Shown here: one piece after another, positions 25,611 to 38,181 of the stretch | How the letters are laid out: each line of letters opens with the position of its first letter | Position numbering within the stretch: position 1 is the first letter of the stretch | Assembly (NCBI GenBank): GCA_038501785.1 | Contig: JBAMJR010000040.1 | Span: 3,674,001-3,738,000, forward strand | Direction: 5' to 3' | From: Myoxocephalus aenaeus | Lineage: Eukaryota > Chordata > Actinopteri > Perciformes > Cottidae | DNA: 64,000 bases | Notes under the pieces: generated by a model | What the model was told of the DNA's origin: nothing | The model's input: only the letters and a program-made list of their open reading frames with translations | Databases searched by the model: none | Program-made: the position numbers and the translations under genes

Positions 25611-26753
25611 CACACACTATATAAAGTTTAATATTTAAAATAAAATGTAATGTCCAAGTTGTCACAAACCAGGGAAGTCGTGATTACATAATCAGAGTCT
25701 TAAAGCACAGGTCACCAGAACACCCCATACAACTGTAGTTTTGATATGCTTGCATAGAAGTACACCCTTTGTATTCTAGCACTAGTGGTCCTAATATTGT
25801 CAATGTATTGATTTATTGTCTGTAGTTTGTTCAGTGTTGCAAGGGTTGTATCCAATACAATCAGATTGGATGTGTGTGACCTGTGGAAATAACTAAAATC
25901 CCTCCCTCTTTTGCTATTCCGAGTTTACAGAGTTTTTTTGGTGGTTTTTTTCACGAGACCAATCTGTTTTGGAGCATGTGCTGTTGAACTACAACAGCAG
26001 CACTATAGTTTATACCTATGGGCTACAACAGTGGTCAGGCAAGAGCACATGCTGTCTTTCATTATACAGGCCTGTGTTGTTCCCATCAGAAATGAATGTC
26101 CCCTGGGGGCCGTGTACACAAGCCTGGCTAGATAATCTACTGTCATGGATGTCATGCGTGTGACCCACAGCATCCAGTGTCAACTCCCTGTTCATCCACC
26201 TTGGATGATGTGTGGAGGAAACTTAACAACTGATCGCTAATCAAAATGTACTAGGAAGAATTGCTTCATGGCGTCACCAGGCTGGAATTTGAACGGGCGT
26301 GAAATCAAGTCATAGCACATCTGTTCACACACACGTACACATTCACACAAACACATGCACTTAGCGACACATATTGACAAAACATGTGCGCGCACACGCA
26401 CACGCACAGTTCCCTCAGCTGAGGTCACAGCTGTTAGACAGCGGCCAAACCCCACTTGTGTGAGCATAGAAACAGAAACTGTAATCCCCCTTTTAGCCCG
26501 AACCAGCTTGTACCAATCTCCAAGGTTGGCCAATGGGGCATGATAAATATGGTTAACCTATAAATGCAACAGACTAAGACTAGAACTAAAGATAATACAT
26601 TTCCCACGACTTGGGTAGTGTTCTATAAGTCAGAAGGATTCTGACACTCCACCAGTGCTTTAGTATCTGCCGATGATACTGGCAGCAGTGAAACCACGCG
26701 AGCCATCATCATACCTCGGAAGCATTTAGATTTCCACACACATAAGCCTTTAA

Positions 26754-27180
26754 GGCCAATTCATACTTTCCGCGTCTCCGTGTCTGCTGGGTTCTGCTTT
26801 GGTCTGTGTGACGTCCTCATCTGGCCATGTCCGCATAGATTCTGCGCAAACCCTATGTGGACGTCTGCGTGCAGCCGAACATTTATGACCATGTACCCTT
26901 TTACGCACAGCGAGCACACCAACAGCAAACTAGCTGTTTTGTTCTACAGTCCGGTCCAGTTGGTGGCATATGTACCTCTGGTTGGTTTGCCAAACAGAAA
27001 AATTATAACAAAGTGGATGCTTGTTTTGAAGAGAGGTACCGCTACGAACTGGAATGGAGTGTGACTCGAGAAATATGCATGCGTGGAAGGCCAGCACAAC
27101 GCTGACCCTCATATGTAGAATGAATGGAACCGCATGCGCGTCTGCAGCCGTCGGCGGAATGCCGGAAGTATGTCCTAGGC
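26754..27180. mobile_element. MITE-like element flanked by TTAA
   Basis: The 427-bp segment is flanked by TTAA on both sides (26750-26753 and 27181-27184). The left end reads GGCCAATTCATACTTTCCGC and the right end, in complement, GCCTAGGACATACTTCCGGC, so the termini are imperfect inverted repeats sharing CATACTT.CCG. It is more CpG-rich than its surroundings. TTAA duplication would suggest a piggyBac-like or Kolobok-like element, but the TTA/TAA reading of Harbinger elements is also possible because TTAA is palindromic. Open frames of up to 94 codons in it do not resemble a transposase. Confidence 0.6.
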
Positions 27181-28161
27181 TTAAACCGTTGTAAAATTAT
27201 GTCATTATCTACTTGCACATCAGAACATTGTAGAAGATACCCTCGTGATGGGTTCACAGATCATCGCAGCTGATCGTAACAAAGCATCACAACAGATGAA
27301 CTCATTGAGAAAACAGAACCCCCATTCACAAGGTAACAGCTCCTGGCTCCACAGCACACTGATGCGATCTAGGCCACGCCGCTCTCAGCAGCACAGAGGA
27401 GAGCTGAGCTATGGAGCAGCTTACATCTTCTGCCAGTCTGACAAACACAGGGGAGTGATGTGAAGGAGACATGGCATCACTTCTACTGAAGGTAGCGTAC
27501 TGTGTGGGACCTTGATAGTTAGAGCTGCGAAGCAAGGGTTGTACAGTTCATGAACTCTTACATTTAAATGTGTACATTGCTGTTGAGAAACAACATGCAT
27601 ATTTTATAGTGCATCTAATTAATTTCAACTCTGATTGTGAAGTTGTAGGCTACATTTCCTATCATTTAAATGGTACAAGTATCAATTTATCATATTAAAA
27701 TTGCAAAGTGGTAAATAAAAGCTGTTGACAGTCATTGTAAAATCTCAATAATTTGAGACAATAAAAATCCCTGATAACTATTATTATATGTGGGTTGCCT
27801 CTTATATTGCAATGCTTGCTGGAATGCAATACAATACCTTTTCAATTCAACTTAAGTGTAAAGACAGCTTTCATGAAGGTCTGTGTAGTCCAGGAATAAT
27901 TGTAACGTGAGAATTTGCAATGCAGAGGTTTTATATTTTTACATTTCTTGTAATGATTTGTAATGACAGGGAAAGCTATAAACAATTAAATGAGACCTTT
28001 TTTAAGGCTTTGAAACTTTGTGGTTCAAATAATCAGACAGACATAATGTACTATTTTAGATCCGAACAGCCAGATAGATAATGAGAATGGAGGAGACCTA
28101 AATTTGATGAGTGGCAGATGAGGGCTGAACTCTCTGCTCAGTGAGAGTTTCTAAGTTCAAG

Positions 28162-28164
<3 letters not shown>

Positions 28165-28237
<73 letters not shown>
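28165..28237. repeat. (AC)n microsatellite
   Basis: About 36 AC units, ending 184 bp from the donor of the first prkar2a coding exon. Confidence 0.95.
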
Positions 28238-28241
<4 letters not shown>

Positions 28242-28420
28242 GAAATCCATCTTTCAGGAGGAGATGAGCTAGATTCTGACTACATCAGTGACAAGGCCTC
28301 ATGTCTCACCTTTAGCGTCTCTCTTTCACGCTCCAATCCCCTCAGTCTCTTTCATACTATCTCATTGCAGACAACGTTCAACACAACAGGTGACAATCAC
28401 AACAACAAAAGTCCACTTAC

Positions 28421-28701
28421 GCTCAAAGTCAGAATCGTCATCGTCATCATCATCTTCTCCGTTGGACTCCGTCTGCATGGGCTCCCCATCAAACATGACT
28501 CCTTTTCCAGTCTTTCCACCGGCACCATCCTGGCTTCTGGTGTCCCGCAAACGGGTGAAGTACTGTACTGCAAAATCCACCAGGTCTGACGGCCTTTGTC
28601 GCAGCACCTCCACAGTGTAGCCCTGCAGCAGTTCTGTCAACCCCACCGGTATCTCAATACTCATGGCTGTGTGTGGCACGGTGGCGACGTTTACTATCTA
28701 T
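28421..28701 (-). CDS. prkar2a: prkar2a first coding exon: RII dimerisation/docking domain
   Basis: Coding runs from ATG at 28664-28662 to 28421 (81 codons plus one base), and 28665-28701 is 5' UTR. The product is a type II regulatory subunit of cAMP-dependent protein kinase, which holds the catalytic subunits inactive until cAMP binds and is anchored by AKAPs. Residues 1-42 (MSIEIPVGLTELLQGYTVEV... to YFTRLRDTR) are the dimerisation/docking helix pair, with the AKAP-contacting Ile residues near the N terminus. A linker (GKGVMFDGEPMQTESNG) and a (D)7 tract follow. The body is closest to RII-alpha (GYTVEVLRQ, AVQYFTRLRD), while MSIEIP and GV.F..EPMQ are shared with RII-beta. ATG 28664 is chosen because the frame just upstream has no ATG and MSIEIP is the family N terminus. 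The donor is GTAAGT, phase 1. Which fish co-orthologue (aa or ab) this is cannot be decided. Confidence 0.93.
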
Positions 28702-29593
28702 CTACAGAAGGAGGGGAAATGAGTAAGAATTAGTTTTGGTTTTTGAGTCACACTTGTGTTCGAGGACTGGGCTGTGATGTGGCTGAGGATTGCTTCATGA
28801 ATGAGCAGCATACTTTGCCTTTTGTGCCCGAGCACTGTGTCCTGTGTGGCCTGTGAATGTAAAGTGGGTAATGACAGCTCTGCATGGCAACTGGAATGTA
28901 CTGGCACAGCCTGTGCAACTGCAGGGGGAAAAAACCATCAAGTTTGACAACTTAACAGATACTACACTACCATTACTGGTAGTGTAATGACGTACATGAG
29001 GCGTTACTGTGACATTGTCACTGAGCGGCCACTTTATCTAGGGTTGAGCCCAGGAACACACAGTTCCCACAGCTGCACCGGATAGATATGAGCCGAGCAT
29101 TTGCCACAAGGGGGGACAGATAACCAGCGGCATTCGCTGGCTTTCAGTAACATCACCGTACCTACTGAAACTGAGGCGTAAACTATGGGTTGGTGGCCGG
29201 CTGGAACCAGCTAGCAAAGCAGCTAATTAGCTAATATTCATGACAACCGGTTTACTGCGCTGTTCTGTCCGCAGATGTACCGAACTAGACTTAACGCTAC
29301 CTATCCAACTTGGTCAACAAGTAATGACTGCAGCCGACGTGGAGGGAGCTGCTGTTCAAGCGCAGTCTCACCCTCAACCCCATCAAGCATTAGCTCTCTT
29401 GCTAGCTAGTGTGCCACCTTCAAGGGAGCCGTAACCGTTAGCTGTCGTTGTGGCGCACTGGCCGCGAGGAGCTAAGCCACAGATAAGAGGCTGGCCGGAT
29501 AACCGCTGCCATGCAAGCGCAGCAAGTTGCACCGAACCGGTAAGCCGGTTTCGGTAAGCTAACTGACTTAACGGTACCCACTGTGTCACTTAC
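28702..29593 (-). other. probable 5' UTR intron of prkar2a
   Basis: The 892-bp interval between the inferred untranslated exon and the coding exon has donor GTAAGT and acceptor CTTCTGTAG. CpG density rises toward its upstream end. No coding content seen. Confidence 0.5.
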
Positions 29594-30480
29594 GTGAGAT
29601 TCGGTCTCCCCGGCTAAACTAGCCAGTCCCCTCCTCCTTCTTGGTGTCTTCCTTGTTTCCCCTTGTTTCGTCTCTTCTTTTTAGCCAGTCTCTTTGCCAG
29701 TGTAGCGACCGTATCCCTCCACGGAAGACACTCGTCCAACGGCAAAAAAAAAAAAAAAAAAAGAGCCAGCAATTGTACGTCGGCGTTGCCCCGGCTCACG
29801 TCTTAGAGGGCTATTTTAGCTCGGCGGCCAGCTGCAGAGCGACGCTGGCTGAGTCGAGAGGAGAAACGCGCTCGACTTCGCCGCCGCAGCCTCTTACGAC
29901 GTCCACGCACACGGGGAGGGTGGGACTTGGTGTGGCAGCAGGGAGAGCGGGCTAGCTGACGGGCTAACCGGCTGGGTTAGCTAACTACTCGTTAGCAACC
30001 GCCCGTTTTCCTTTTTGGAGACCGCCTTAAAGACACCACTCACTCGGAGTAACAAGTCAGCTGCTGCAGACAGGTGACAAATCCTCAGCTCAGCGGTTAC
30101 TGCGTAGCGCCACGCCGCCGTTAAGCACAACCCCGGATTACCGTGGGAAAACAAGTTTATGACGTTATTCCAGCGATTTATTACAACAGGAGAAGCCTGA
30201 AAAGAAAAATTAACTAAACGCACGTTTCCTCCCTCCCGGTGAGGCGCTCCGCAGCTCGTCTTCACGCACGAATAAACCGCTGCCTCGAGCAAGCGTGAGG
30301 AGGCGTGGTTACTGAGTGGGCCGAAAGCGTTTGACATTGATTGACAGGAAGCACGACCAATGAGAAGAGACGTTTAAGAATACCCCAGCCAATTGGATGT
30401 AATCGTCTAACTGTATGCGGGATTAGGGGCGGAACCATATTTCTACACTTAGAATTGGACCACACCCACAAAGATGGCTT
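29300..30480 (-). promoter_or_regulatory. CpG-rich promoter region of prkar2a
   Basis: This is the only stretch of about 1 kb in the window with a clear excess of CpG, and it lies directly upstream of the first prkar2a exons. Its distal part holds CCAAT at 30357 and 30389 on the plus strand and ATTGG (CCAAT on minus) at 30392 and 30453. It also holds a GC box GGGGCGG at 30426-30432 and a YY1-like AAGATGGC at 30471-30478. No TATA box is evident. This fits a housekeeping CpG-island promoter, as expected for a broadly expressed PKA subunit. I found no divergent plus-strand gene. Confidence 0.6.
29594..29900 (-). other. prkar2a: probable untranslated first exon of prkar2a
   Basis: A strong minus-strand donor (CTCAC|GTAAGTGAC, exon end at 29594) lies in CpG-rich sequence. 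A good acceptor (TTTCCCCTCCTTCTGTAG, exon start at 28701) lies 37 nt before the prkar2a ATG. Together they imply a 5' UTR intron of 892 bp (28702-29593). The upstream limit of the exon is a guess, because no transcript start can be read from the DNA. A run of 20 A on the plus strand at about 29743-29762 would be a U-rich stretch in this UTR. The alternative is that transcription begins within 28.7-29.6 kb and the donor is unused. Confidence 0.5.
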
Positions 30481-32923
30481 GACAATTTAGTAGACTTCTA
30501 TTTAAATATTAGATCATAAAAAAATATAACAAATTCCAGGCAACATATATGGGTCTGTAAAGGCTGTGAGAAGATGTGTTTTACTGTTTTATGTATTTTA
30601 CAAGAAAACAGTCCTTTATAACTGACATATATAAATGGAAAATGCTCGACTTGGTTGCACTTTAACCTGAGGAACCCATCAATTCAACAAAAATGTTGCT
30701 TATTAAGTGTGGTTCACTTAATAATAGAAACGTATAGATCCGACACCTTTATACAGCTGCAAGTCTGCAACAGAATGCCTTTCTTGAAAGGTCTAAATCC
30801 TCTCTGGTGTGAAAAGTCCAAAAACCTCACAGATTCTCTTCTGTCCCAGTTACCTTCCTTGTCCCTATCCCTCACTAATTCCCTTGTTTAATCTATCATC
30901 CTTTTCCTCCGTCCAAACTCCCAAGGTTTTTCGTAGGTCTGTTTGTATTTGCTCTTATCTTCTGAATATATAAAATATTCATGTAACCCTCTAAATTGCA
31001 TTTCATCTGAATAAATCAATCAATCCAGGTTTTTATTTGTATTTTGTATACAGTGCTTCAGTGCATTACTAATGATGATTCTTGTTTCCCCTTCCATCTT
31101 CTGCTCTTACTTATTTATTTGGTCTACGGTCAATGTCACCCTGCAGAACTGAGACAGTCGAAGTGGATCAGGGTCACTAACGGTGGCTCTACAGGTACCT
31201 ATTCTGAGAGGTTTATAAGCACCACCACCGTCCATGTAGCATCTCCTCTGCCATTTCCATTCCTTAGCTGTCACAGAGGTAAAGCCGTTGCCATGGCCAC
31301 AGCAAGCCCGGATTTAATTCCTCGAACCAGTTTCTGATTGGCTTAGGTCTTTGTTTTCAACAAACACAGAGGAGACACAGATCTCCAGGCTCCCTCTGCT
31401 GGGAGAATACACTTAGGCAATAACACATTCTTAAAAGATGTATTGTTTAAAGATGTGTTCACAGAGTTTGCAACCAGTTCCAAACTGTGCTTTTTTGTGT
31501 GCAAAAAAACTGATAAAACTCCGCAAAATAGTTCACATCATCAATGTCAATATTACATGTCTCAATCCCACAGGGAGATGATGGAGGTTGTATTACACTG
31601 CTGAAATAAATGACCTTGTGAACCTTGCTGTTTTCCCCTAATTACCGCTGTATGTGAATGAGACTCATGCCTGTGTATCCCCCACAGGCCTTGACTTTCC
31701 TAGAAGTGCCATCCGATGGGAGTTGCTGCTAATGTGGTTCCAGCTAACTCCAAAAATGTCTCAAGGAGAGCTGCTAGCCTGCCTTTTCAGAGAGAGGCGG
31801 GGGGAGAGAAAATGGGGCAGAGAAAAAAGCAAGGGAGGCTGAGAGAGAGTGAAAAGAATAGCATGCCTGTTTGTGGATGTTTGTATATCCTGTCCTCTCC
31901 AAACATCGCCGCCATGGACTGCTGACGTACAGCCAGTTTCCTCTGAAGTCGTTTTCAAGTGTTGTCATGAGTGTTGAATGTTTGAGGGGGAGGATGATGA
32001 GAGAAGAGAGATTTACAAAAAGGGATGATGAGTGGGCTACTGTATCATATATGTGCTGTGATGTGGGTCTCCTGGCTCGTGAACCTATGGGTTAGGACTA
32101 CTGTCCAATTCCTGGAGATAATAACCGAAGGTTTTGACTGTTTTAACTGAGAATCCGCGATGGAGGAAAACACCACAAAAGATGCAGTAGAGCATGGGTT
32201 TGATATAAATGTGTTATCAAAATTAGGGCTAATGCAGTAAGATTTTAAGGTCAGGGGAAATTCATTACCTGAGATCGAAAAGTCAGAGTCCCAAAGCCAA
32301 ATAAAATATGAAATATAAATTATTGCATTTTAAATCTTCAGCCAAATCCTTGGTTCATTCATGCCTTGCCTGCAGTGCACTGATCTGGAAACACAGGTCT
32401 CTACATTCATAAGACTGAGGCTGTCGTCAATGAGTTGTGTGATGCAATACCACCACCTAATGGCTGATGTGTGCTTTTAATAACAACCAAGTCAACTGCT
32501 TGCACTATTTGAGCCACATCAGTAGAGTTGTCCTGCATCATTCTTGAGTTTGTACATAAAACACCACAGAAACCAGTTTGTCAGATATACTGACTGACCT
32601 GTGTCACATTCAACTTCACTCTGCAGCATGCAGCATGAAAATGAACGTTTCAAACTTCATGCTACTTGCAGTGCAGTAAATCCTTAGTAGTAATAATAGT
32701 TTCCTCGAGAAATACTTACGAGGATTTAGGGTGAAAACACAATAACACAAAACAAAGAAGAAAAAAAAGTTTCTCTCACCGGATGCTCTTTCCTTCTTAT
32801 AAAGTGATTAAAACCAAATATGATTTATTAAGAAACGGAACAGTGATTCAGAAGTTCTTTGATTATTACATTTTATATAAAAAAAAGTCACAGGTCTTAT
32901 TACCATTGTTGCCCTTGTTGTAG

Positions 32924-32925
<2 letters not shown>

Positions 32926-33001
<76 letters not shown>
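32926..33001. repeat. (GT)n microsatellite
   Basis: About 38 GT units, intergenic. Confidence 0.95.
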
Positions 33002-36000
33002 AGAATGGCATTAGCGGCATAAAAAACCTGATATGCAAAATTATTCAGTTGTTCAGAAAGAATGCTCCAACGTTAAGTGGTCTGCGATGTGATGTTGATG
33101 TTCATGCTTTATGTCAATACATTGATCTTATTCAAGTTTGATTTTTGTTGTTTCCCATAATATAATGAAAATATTTTCTCATCACATTTATTCTTTATGT
33201 TTTTAAGGGATGAAGAACATTGCTCATCCTGACAACAATTCACTCTTCATTGTTCACATTTTTTTTAGATTGTGTCTTAGTGTCCCGCTACAGCCTCCTC
33301 CTCACAGGCAATTCAAATATAGATCTTTTCCAATAACTATGGCCAGAAGTATTTGTTCATAAATAGTATGACACCCGACACAAGTGCAGAGTAACTGCAC
33401 AGTACAAGTAACAAACCATGTTAAGAAAACAGGTTAAAAGAGCCGGGAGCTATTTATGAGCTGTATCTCAGCCTGTACTGACAGATTCAGAAACAGATTG
33501 GACAGAAATTCAGACAGACACACCGGTAAATAGAAAGAGAGAGAGACAGGAGGAAGATAAGCAGACAGACACAATTACTGAAACAGAAACAGATGTGACA
33601 ACCAGAAACCGTCAGTAGCAGAGACACTCATTTGCTCTGTGCAGTTTATCTATGAAAACTCACACTCATGAACTCACACACATGCACAAGTGCACTCGGA
33701 TACACAATCGTCATCGTAATAAGGCACAAACATCACCAGACAATCCAAAAATAGACGTACAATACGTATGGTCATAAAAATATTTTAATTGTGTTGAATG
33801 CTGAAACATGCTGCTGTTGGAAGAAAACCTGATACCGGCAATTTAGTCCTCAAACACATTTTGCCCAAATTGTCTTTGATCTAAGATGTAACACAAGATG
33901 TTATGAATGCAGAGAGCTACATTAAGTTTTTTTTTTAGAGGAGATACCTTCAGGTTACAGAGAAAGTTACATTCCTGGAAAGCAAAGTACAATATTTTCC
34001 CAAACCTGTAGCAATTACACCCTGTTAAGAAGCTCTTGTTACGAAACATTTATAAATCAGATGGTTTCAACATTTATAGTTGTGTGACAAACAGCACAAA
34101 GACTTCAACGACCAACTTCAACACACAGTAGTAAAATACTCTCTATGCAAAATCATATTAGAAACATTGTCATACATTATTTTAGATTGCTGTACATACA
34201 TACAACCTTGAACCAGTTTCCATCTCAAAAAGGGTTATGGAGCTTCATGTAACTGAGCATCAACAGTAAAAATGACAGAATATGACTGGTTTATGGTATA
34301 AAAAGTGCCTTGTCATGATGCGTAATCAATATATAGTAGCCTATACATAAAATGAATTCCTATAAATACTCTAAACAAGATAAATAACGAATTTGTAGAA
34401 TATATCTGGGGCTTTGTTTGTGTTCTTCCATCTAGTGTTGTTAACAATACTATTCTATTGTACAGTGTATTACAATTATGTGCAATAATCAAGCAGTCTG
34501 GCCACTAGAAATAAATCAAATCAATCAGCATTGTTGATCAAGTCAGCAAGATTTGAATGAGGGGTTTGTTCCAAAATGCAATATCAATCATTTTAAAATG
34601 GCATCTGCATTTTCAATGAAAGGTTTTTAAAGACATACAGTTGAGACAGCATTTTGGAGAAGACCTCTTCAATTCTTGCTGTCCACTTTTTCCAATGCAC
34701 TTTAATCTCATACAATTAGAGAAAGACTGGTCTGTGCCCCTCAGTCCTCCATTGTATATTACAGCTCTTTTCTTAGAAACAGTCATAAAGTCGATATAAA
34801 AAAATTAATAAAACACAGACACCATTCACAAAACCTGCCGGCCAACTGAATTCCGCTTTGTCAGAAAAGCTGCAGCCAAATTAGATTCCCCCTTAATTAA
34901 CATAGAACTAACAGTCGATTGGATTATTACATATTAACAGAGCAACGCTTCTGTACATGGCTATCTCTCAGTATGGCAAACCTGCCTACAATTCATGCTT
35001 GTACAAGTCCACACGCCAGTAGAAAAGGGTATTGGCATGGACAGTGTGAGCCTCTGCACAATGTGAGGGTGGTGTCATGGATTACACACCTTTAAGGAAC
35101 GAATAGGAATAAATTGAAAAGCGGAAAAAGGGGCGGATTCCTCTTTAATTTCATTTAGAATGCTTTGTACACCACTTTTGAATCAAGACAGGGGATAGAT
35201 GGGGGAAAACACAGAAACCCTTGAAAAAATAAATAAACATTTTGCCCTTAATATTCCAAAGAAATCATTCTTTGCAAAAATGCAAATAGTGTATTTTCAG
35301 TGTAACAGCAGACGAGCCTGATTTGAATTCAGTGAGTGTGTGCAGCTCTTGTTATTCAATGCGAGCTGATGACTGTATTTGTTTGCTCTCTTATCTCCAC
35401 GCTCACACAAAAGGGGATCCTCGGAGCAGCGAAATGGACAACCAGCTCTGAAAGCCCAGCGACGTCTGCTTCCCATCCTGCACCATTAACAAATACACAC
35501 TTTTCACTGGGGACGGGGGGAGTGCTGCCATGGTTACTGACAGCTTCTCCTCTCACTCCATCTGCATCTCTCTCCACCCCCATAGCTAACGATAGCAGTA
35601 ATATGCACTCGTGCAGTCTGACAGGTGGAGTTTTTCTAATTTACTGGACGCGTCTGCATCCATTGTGCCGGGGTGCTATTACCAGTGTGAATACAACGGG
35701 GACCGTCTGCAGCTCAGTCAGGAGTAGATTGTGTTTGAAGTGATGTGATACGAGGTTGAGGTTAACGGTCTGACTCCCACTGGGACCGACAAAGACATTA
35801 CATCTCAATCTGTGTCTGCACCCAGGGCAGTGTAACCTGATAGTTATAGGTCTGATGCACTTACATTCTGAACTCCCGGCTATTTGTTTGCTTTTCTTTT
35901 GCTCTTTTTTTAAATATTTCTTATTAAATGCATTTTACCCAACATTTTGCTTTATACAATATAAATCTGCCATGTGCTCATTGTTCGTGCAGATCTCAAT

Positions 36001-36079
36001 TGGTTAATCTCTCGTTTCCCAATGCAACGGCGGAGTTTCAACACCAACATCAGAAAACAGTTTGCAAATATCCGAGACA

Positions 36080-36367
36080 TCCGTCCATCCGAACTGCTTA
36101 TCCAATTTTCAGGTTGCGATACTCAGCTGACATTGGGTGAAGGCGGGGTACACCCTGGACCGCTCACCAGACTATCGCAGGCCATACAGACACTCCCTAC
36201 ACTCTCTGCATGAGTCCCTTTGAACTCTTTGGACGGAGGGAGGAAGCCGGAGAACCCGGAGGAAACCCCACGCTGACACGGGGAGAACACGCAAACTCCA
36301 CACAGGAGGGCGGTCCAGCCTGGGTTCTGGGAGGTGACAGTGCTAGCAAACCTACGCCACCATTCAG
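36080..36367 (+). mobile_element. L2-like LINE 3' fragment
   Basis: The fragment runs from CCGTCCATCCGAACTGCTTA to GCTAGCAAACCTACGCCACC. It includes GGTACACCCTGGACCG and CACGGGGAGAACACGCAAAC, followed by CTCCACACAGG. These phrases are characteristic of the 3' region of a fish L2-type LINE or an L2-mobilised SINE that I know from many teleost sequences. It is diverged and has lost its reading frame. Family naming is from memory. Confidence 0.65.
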
Positions 36368-37548
36368 CCCTTATCAAAGACAATAATGTAAAAAATAATA
36401 ATCACAGGGCACATTAGAGCTGGAAAGTGTCAACATGGCATGCAGCCTCGAATTTTTTTCTTCTTTTCTGAAGTAATTTAGCGAGTTTGATGCAGCATTG
36501 ACCAAACGATTGACCACTAGGGACAGTGTGGGTGGCTGACAGAAGAAGATGTTTCAATAAGCAATAGAACAAGGGACTCTGTGAGCGCTGGTCACCACAG
36601 CAACTTAAAAAAAAACTGGGTGCCACAGAGGTAGGAAGTGAGAAAGGGAGAGACGGAGTGAGGAAATAGTAAAAAGAAAAAGGCCGAGCAGGCATGAAGC
36701 CAAAAATGCATCTCTTGTAGTCTTGTAGTGATCACCGTGGTTACTACACATGTAAAATGGAAGGAAAATAAATTCTACCTTCCCACCGGCCTGCTGCCGT
36801 GGTTACATCTGAGTAATGGTCACCGTGGATACCATGCCATGGCCCCCTACACTCCCTCCATGAGTCCCTTTGAACTCTGTGTGATGCAGAAAAAAACCCT
36901 CCTAAAAATCCCGGGTGACACAGTTGAGTCTCTTTCCAAGAACGGCCCATAGATGTTTTTTCAATCGGACACGCATGATGTCTGAAGTCAACACACACAG
37001 ACACTTGTATGCCTGAACAGAGTGTTTGATGTTGGGGTGGACGAACATGTGCAACTTTAAAACTCTTGACCCGTGCTGCTGAAACTTTCTCGTGCTTGAA
37101 GAAAAGGTGTAAAAATCTTTGCAAGCGTAGCAATGCCTGCTAATTACAGTTTACCTGACAATATAAAATGGTGAGCTCAGTGTGTGTCTGTCTATCTTAT
37201 AATTAACGGCTACCAAAAATATAGGCTACTGTGACATTATTGCTATGGTTTCATTGAAAAACTATTTGAAGCAAGGGCTGACTTTAAGTACTGCAACTCG
37301 TTGAGAAGTGACAGGTTTATACTTAAATATTAGCTTGACCACGGCTTTAGCCACTCAAACTGTCGATTTAAAGGAAACCTACAGCACACTATTCCGGTTA
37401 TTAGCTAGCAGACATAAAGTCTATCTTTTTATTTGAATTATCAAATAAATATGTTTTGTTCAACATTAGGGTATAAAAGCTGCTTCAAAGCCTTTTCATA
37501 TACAAATACTAAAATCAGTCTATAAAGTACCCATCATATGTACGGATT

Positions 37549-37554
37549 TTTATT
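37549..37554 (-). terminator. candidate distal mgll polyadenylation signal (AATAAA)
   Basis: A canonical AATAAA on the minus strand about 1.7 kb downstream of the mgll stop codon. If used, it would give a 3' UTR of about 1.7 kb, within the range expected for this gene. It is supported only by the hexamer and its position. Confidence 0.2.
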
Positions 37555-38159
37555 GGAATAAAAGTAAATTACCTCACGCTGCTAAATCATTTAAAATGGA
37601 TAAATATTCATGTGAAAACATACATGTATGGAGACATACATATAGTATGTATAGATTGTATAGATTGCTCTGGTGCAATCTTCAATAGTGTATTTGAAGC
37701 CAGAACATCAATTCTGTCTCACCAGAGACATAACTATCTCCACCACGCCGTCAGCACTAAAGAAAGGTCTCGCTCCACACATTATCATTCTGGTACAGGA
37801 GAAAAAAAAAATGCTGTGGCATGTTTGGATTTCTTTAAAAAAGAAAAGGCCCACAATCATTTTGGGCGGCACTAAGCAATGGATGCAGCAAAAAATGATG
37901 AATATGGCATTGTTCTGAGGGGTTGGATTCCCACTATCCACCCATGCAAAAAAAAAATGCATACATCCATGTTACTTAAAGGTGATTTTGATAAAAGTGT
38001 CTATCAAATGGCAGATGCTGTTGAACAGAGGAGACCAACTCTTTTGTCCTCAGTCACGGAGCATTGGGTCCCTTTTGTTTCCCAGCTGGGTCATAGTCTG
38101 CAGTCTGAATTTAATGAAGTTAAAGCTGCAGAGAATGAACCTAAAAGTGAAATCAACTG

Positions 38160-38181
38160 TGACCTTAAAGGTCAAAGGTCA
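38160..38181 (+). promoter_or_regulatory. perfect DR1 nuclear-receptor element (candidate PPRE)
   Basis: AGGTCA-A-AGGTCA at 38169-38181 is an exact DR1, the site class bound by PPAR/RXR, HNF4 and COUP-TF. A third, oppositely oriented half-site TGACCT lies at 38160-38165. It sits about 1.05 kb past the mgll stop codon, downstream of or inside the mgll 3' UTR. The sequence match is exact, but function is unproven. Confidence 0.5.

Noticed and set aside
35336..35743. 135-codon plus-strand open frame in the intergenic region
   Set aside because: No recognisable motif, splice context or family similarity. Composition is Ser/Thr-biased.
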